Assembly (NCBI GenBank): GCA_031279895.1
Contig: JAITHR010000103.1
Coordinates: forward strand, 1 to 8,194
DNA length: 8,194 bases
Direction: 5' to 3'
Source: Spirochaetaceae bacterium
GTDB taxonomy: Bacteria > Spirochaetota > Spirochaetia > Treponematales > Breznakiellaceae
Shown in pieces: positions 7,201-8,194 of the stretch. How positions within the stretch are numbered: the first letter of the stretch is position 1; each line of letters starts with the position of its first letter. Both the position numbers and the translations under genes were made by a program. The notes beneath the pieces were generated by a model. That model was given only the letters and a program-made list of their open reading frames with translations. It did not search any database and was not told the DNA's origin.

Positions 7201-7857
7201 AAGCTCCGCGAGAAACGTTTTCAGCTCCTGTATCGCGCTCTCGTAGGCGGTGGCCTCTGCCAGGTCCCCGTCGTTAAACAGAAAACGGAAAGGGCGGAAC
7301 GCGGGATTGAGGTTTGCCAGCGCGAGGAGGAGGAGTTCCTCCAGTGCCAGGGCCCGGCACGTTTCGCCGTGGTCCGAGCCTCCAAGATAGGATTCCACCG
7401 AGGCCTCCCCCGCATAGACCGGACGGGGCGGGAACAGGGCGCAGAAGGCGCCGAGAAGACCGCCGGTCTTCTCTTCCCCGACCCGCTCCGCAAGGCGGGA
7501 GAGGGCGCTTTCAAACAGGTCGGGCTGCACCTGCTCGCGGTAGAGCGCCACGATATAGTGCAGGATTTCGTCGATAAGGCCCATCGCGTTAAGCTCTCCG
7601 GCTCTGACGGGGTGTTCTCTCCGCTCCTCCGGCGCGTTCAGTTTCGCGGTCAGGTCCCGCACGTCCCGAAAGTTCGTCAGCACCACGTTGCCGGTGAGTG
7701 AAAAGAGCGTCTGTTCCAAGCCGTGCCGAACGCGGACTTCGCGGCGTATATGAAATTCCATAACCGCCCCGCGCCGCGCCGCCGCACGGGAACCGGTCGG
7801 TTCCGACGGCGCGTCGGATTTTTCAAAACGGGAAAGGCGTATCGCAAGGTATTGCAT
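4240..7857 (-). CDS. Large GH13 alpha-amylase-family protein (glycosidase or transglycosidase)
   Basis: This 1205-aa protein contains a GH13 (beta/alpha)8 barrel at roughly residues 300-790. Region I is DMVPNHT (419-425). Region II, VRFDAAMTL, has invariant Arg537 and the nucleophile Asp539 (codon 6241-6243). Region III, LLLAEAF, has the acid/base Glu604 (6046-6048). Region IV, FLNNPDEDT, has the third acid Asp665 (5863-5865). The catalytic triad is complete, but the His that usually precedes the last Asp is Pro664. Around the barrel are a ~300-residue helical N-terminal region containing NAMGLIDEILHYIV (90-103), a low-complexity Ala/Glu/Gly segment (about 910-960), and a C-terminal piece with ILRVNRFEGCLWFHKESF (1114-1131). 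I recall similar flanking motifs in long uncharacterised GH13 proteins of other phyla, but cannot verify this here. No signal peptide or membrane segment is seen, so it probably acts in the cytoplasm on alpha-glucans or maltodextrins. The exact reaction is unknown. A GTG lies directly before the chosen ATG; an internal ATG at 7761 (Met33) is an alternative start. Confidence 0.92.
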   Translation of the reverse strand: MQYLAIRLSRFEKSDAPSEPTGSRAAARRGAVMEFHIRREVRVRHGLEQTLFSLTGNVVLTNFRDVRDLTAKLNAPEERREHPVRAGELNAMGLIDEILHYIVALYREQVQPDLFESALSRLAERVGEEKTGGLLGAFCALFPPRPVYAGEASVESYLGGSDHGETCRALALEELLLLALANLNPAFRPFRFLFNDGDLAEATAYESAIQELKTFLAELPPFGPEGMNLWDILRAPALASPDSLEGQLAYMRSRWGLVLERFIGRLLMGIDVIKEENKPSFFGPGPSEAYTYGTLVHEYERFSPDQDWMPRTVLMAKCTLVWLFQLSRKYGRTISRLDEIPDEELDELSRRGFTGLWLIGLWERSGASRTIKQWTGNPEAAASAYSLYDYDIASELGGWDALARLRDRCLGRGIRLGSDMVPNHTGIDSRWIVEHPDRFLQLPYPPFPSYTYRCDNLSGRDDITVQIEDRYFTRDDAAVVFKRVDNRTGEARYIYHGNDGTSMPWNDTAQIDFLNPEAREAVIRTIVGVCRQFPIVRFDAAMTLAKRHVQRLWYPEPGQGGAIASRAEQAVTRDEFERRIPHEFWREVVDRCAAEAPDTLLLAEAFWMMEGYFVRTLGMHRVYNSAFMNMLKNEENAKYRATIKNTLEFDPEVLKRFVNFLNNPDEDTAVAQFGKGDKYFGICALLVTMPGLPMFGHGQIEGFEEKYGMEYRRAYRDETPDREFVERHEREIFPLMRRRTVFSGSSGFCLYDLYCHDGSINENVFAYSNRQGGERALVFYNNSYHQSAGWINPGAASIPQKDGGARRDTLGQALALTHELTSFTLLREHRSNLWFIRSSAALCEQGFFVSLNGYEAQVFLDIHEVRDEKGHWARLCRVLDGRGTRDIYGALQDLALDELYAAFGDLLKPELAAAPAEKGPEGEGEGGADDAEAARAVRFVETAARYAGGAGGAYAPFPREEARTAPCKERIGALFTGYLRRLRVFPAEARTALKKARLKAAPDALKTETETETNRVLVTGALGYGALSLLREVFGKSGTGAEAAALMDHWQLGRKLAEALRDAGAGAEQAAEIAELARAVLCRTAPAATAAPVSTNPAENLVLENYHAEDFRRILRVNRFEGCLWFHKESFDRSLVYAPLFASLERPGAFKALKEKGPRNTEADYKSASQWRKRLNEIGTLVVAFKDAEALSEYRLDGLLTALTR
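4819..4841 (+). repeat. In-frame hexanucleotide microsatellite inside the GH13 gene
   Basis: GGTTTC is repeated three times in tandem with a fourth partial copy (GGTTT). On the coding (minus) strand it encodes alternating Thr-Glu (TETETETN, about residues 1007-1014), in the poorly conserved region before the C-terminal motif. Because the unit is six bases, a change in copy number would lengthen or shorten the protein without shifting the frame. Confidence 0.8.
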
Positions 7858-7864
7858 CACGTTT

Positions 7865-7870
7865 CCTCCT
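7865..7870 (-). promoter_or_regulatory. Ribosome binding site of the GH13 gene
   Basis: AGGAGG on the minus strand stands seven bases before the ATG at 7857 and only four before the GTG at 7860, so the ATG is the better start. The internal ATG at 7761 has only a weak GGGGCGG upstream. The leader from about 7871 to 7910 is AT-rich, but I found no -35/-10 pair with acceptable spacing. Confidence 0.75.
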
Positions 7871-7960
7871 TTAGGTCAGTAATATAGGTTTAATAAAAGC
7901 AAAACTCTTTGAAGCATACACCAAAATCCCCGCTCCGGCCACCCGCCGGCGGCGGAGGCA

Positions 7961-8011
7961 CATAAGCTTCCCGCAAAGCGGCTCACCGCGGTCAACGTCC
8001 GCGTACAGGCG
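7961..8011 (+). repeat. Dispersed intergenic repeat, copy B
   Basis: This is the second copy of the element at 4109-4160, in the same orientation: CATAAGC at the start, a diverged middle with AAGCGGCTC against AAGCGCTCC, then CAACGTCCGC (7993-8002) and a GGCGC end. It is preceded by GCCGGCGGCGGAGGC (7945-7959), related to the CCTCCGGC words of the other gap. It fills most of the DNA between the GH13 leader and the 21-bp array. Confidence 0.6.
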
Positions 8012-8020
8012 CCGCCGCGC

Positions 8021-8194
8021 ATGAATGTTTCCAACTTAAAAACATTCGTTTCCAACCTGGAAACATTCGTTTCCAACCTGGAAACGTTCGTTTCCGTCCT
8101 GGAAACGTTCGTTTCCGTCCTGGAAACGTTCGTTTCCGTCCTGGAAACGTTCGTTTCCGTCCTGGAAACGTTCGTTTCCGTCCTGGAAACGTTC
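8021..8194 (+). CDS. Possible heptad-repeat protein, N-terminal part, runs off the window
   Basis: From the ATG at 8021 the frame stays open for 58 codons to the window edge. It reads MNVSNLKTF, then VSNLETF twice, then VSVLETF five times. The seven-residue period, with hydrophobic residues at V, L and F, resembles a coiled coil. Three points favour this frame: the Met sits exactly at the edge of the repeats; most differences between copies are silent here (ACA/ACG for Thr, TTA/CTG for Leu) with one Lys/Glu and one Asn/Val change; and the codons used match those of neighbouring genes. Against it, no Shine-Dalgarno sequence precedes the ATG, the 21-bp unit has no stop in any of the six frames, and there is no known domain. 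It may instead be non-coding repeat DNA. If it is a gene, it is transcribed divergently from the GH13 gene. Confidence 0.35.
   Translation, partial: MNVSNLKTFVSNLETFVSNLETFVSVLETFVSVLETFVSVLETFVSVLETFVSVLETF
8027..8194. repeat. 21-bp tandem repeat array, eight copies visible and continuing
   Basis: Eight head-to-tail units begin at 8027, 8048, 8069, 8090, 8111, 8132, 8153 and 8174; the last ends exactly at the window edge, so the array continues beyond it. Each unit contains the inverted arms CGTTTCC and GGAAACG, separated alternately by five bases (GTCCT) and two bases (TT), so the whole array is a chain of overlapping short palindromes. Copies 4-8 are identical. Copies 2 and 3 have AACCT in place of GTCCT. 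Copy 1 is the most diverged and has lost the right arm (AACTTAAAAAC). There are no unique spacers, which excludes a CRISPR array. Confidence 0.95.

Noticed and set aside
7871..7930. Sigma70 promoter for the GH13 gene
   Set aside because: TATATT, TATTAA, TTGGTG and TTGCTT all occur on the minus strand, but no pair has suitable 16-18 base spacing.
7876..8194. Minus-strand frame through the 21-bp array (ETNVSR-type heptads) ending at 7876
   Set aside because: The unit has no stop in any frame, so openness is not evidence. Copy-to-copy changes are mostly amino-acid-changing on this strand, it uses AGG arginine codons that are uncommon in the neighbours, and its tail is a translation of the non-coding repeat at 7961-8011.
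8027..8194. CRISPR array
   Set aside because: The 21-bp units are directly abutting and nearly identical with no unique spacers, and no cas gene is nearby.

Overview
The window reads as chromosomal DNA from a GC-rich bacterium. My best guess is a spirochaete of the termite-gut Treponema type. The grounds are the style of the large LuxR/MalT-like regulator (N-terminal 'YLERPQI..LLEKALQSP', 'AGAGYGKT', 'YVFVYDDFHLL'), which resembles regulators I remember as multi-copy in those genomes, and the repeat-laden GC-rich intergenic DNA. This assignment is inference; no rRNA or other phylogenetic marker is present.

Layout: (1) 2-1132 (+), the 3' part of hisD, histidinol dehydrogenase, with all four zinc ligands and the catalytic Glu-His pair visible. 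(2) 1154-3703 (-), convergent with hisD, an intact 849-aa LAL-type LuxR regulator with a good ribosome binding site and a plausible sigma70-type promoter. (3) 3704-4239, a 536-base gap without a convincing gene, packed with short direct and inverted repeats, including a perfect 22-bp palindrome and a 10-bp-stem hairpin. (4) 4240-7857 (-), a very large (1205 aa) GH13 alpha-amylase-family protein of unusual architecture, with a possible intrinsic terminator just downstream. (5) 7858-8020, a short leader plus a second copy of an intergenic element also found downstream of the GH13 gene. (6) 8021-8194 (+), a 21-bp tandem repeat array that runs off the window and may encode the start of a heptad-repeat (coiled-coil-like) protein.

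Functional links are modest. hisD belongs to histidine biosynthesis and only its C-terminal part is seen. The regulator and the GH13 gene lie on the same strand, but the repeat-rich gap separates them and a promoter sits directly in front of the regulator, so they are probably separate transcription units. MalT, the classic regulator of this class, controls maltodextrin genes, so a regulatory link to the GH13 gene is possible but not shown. No defence system, mobile element with a transposase, CRISPR array or RNA gene was recognised. The most unusual material is the 21-bp array at the right edge and the repeat families in the intergenic DNA.
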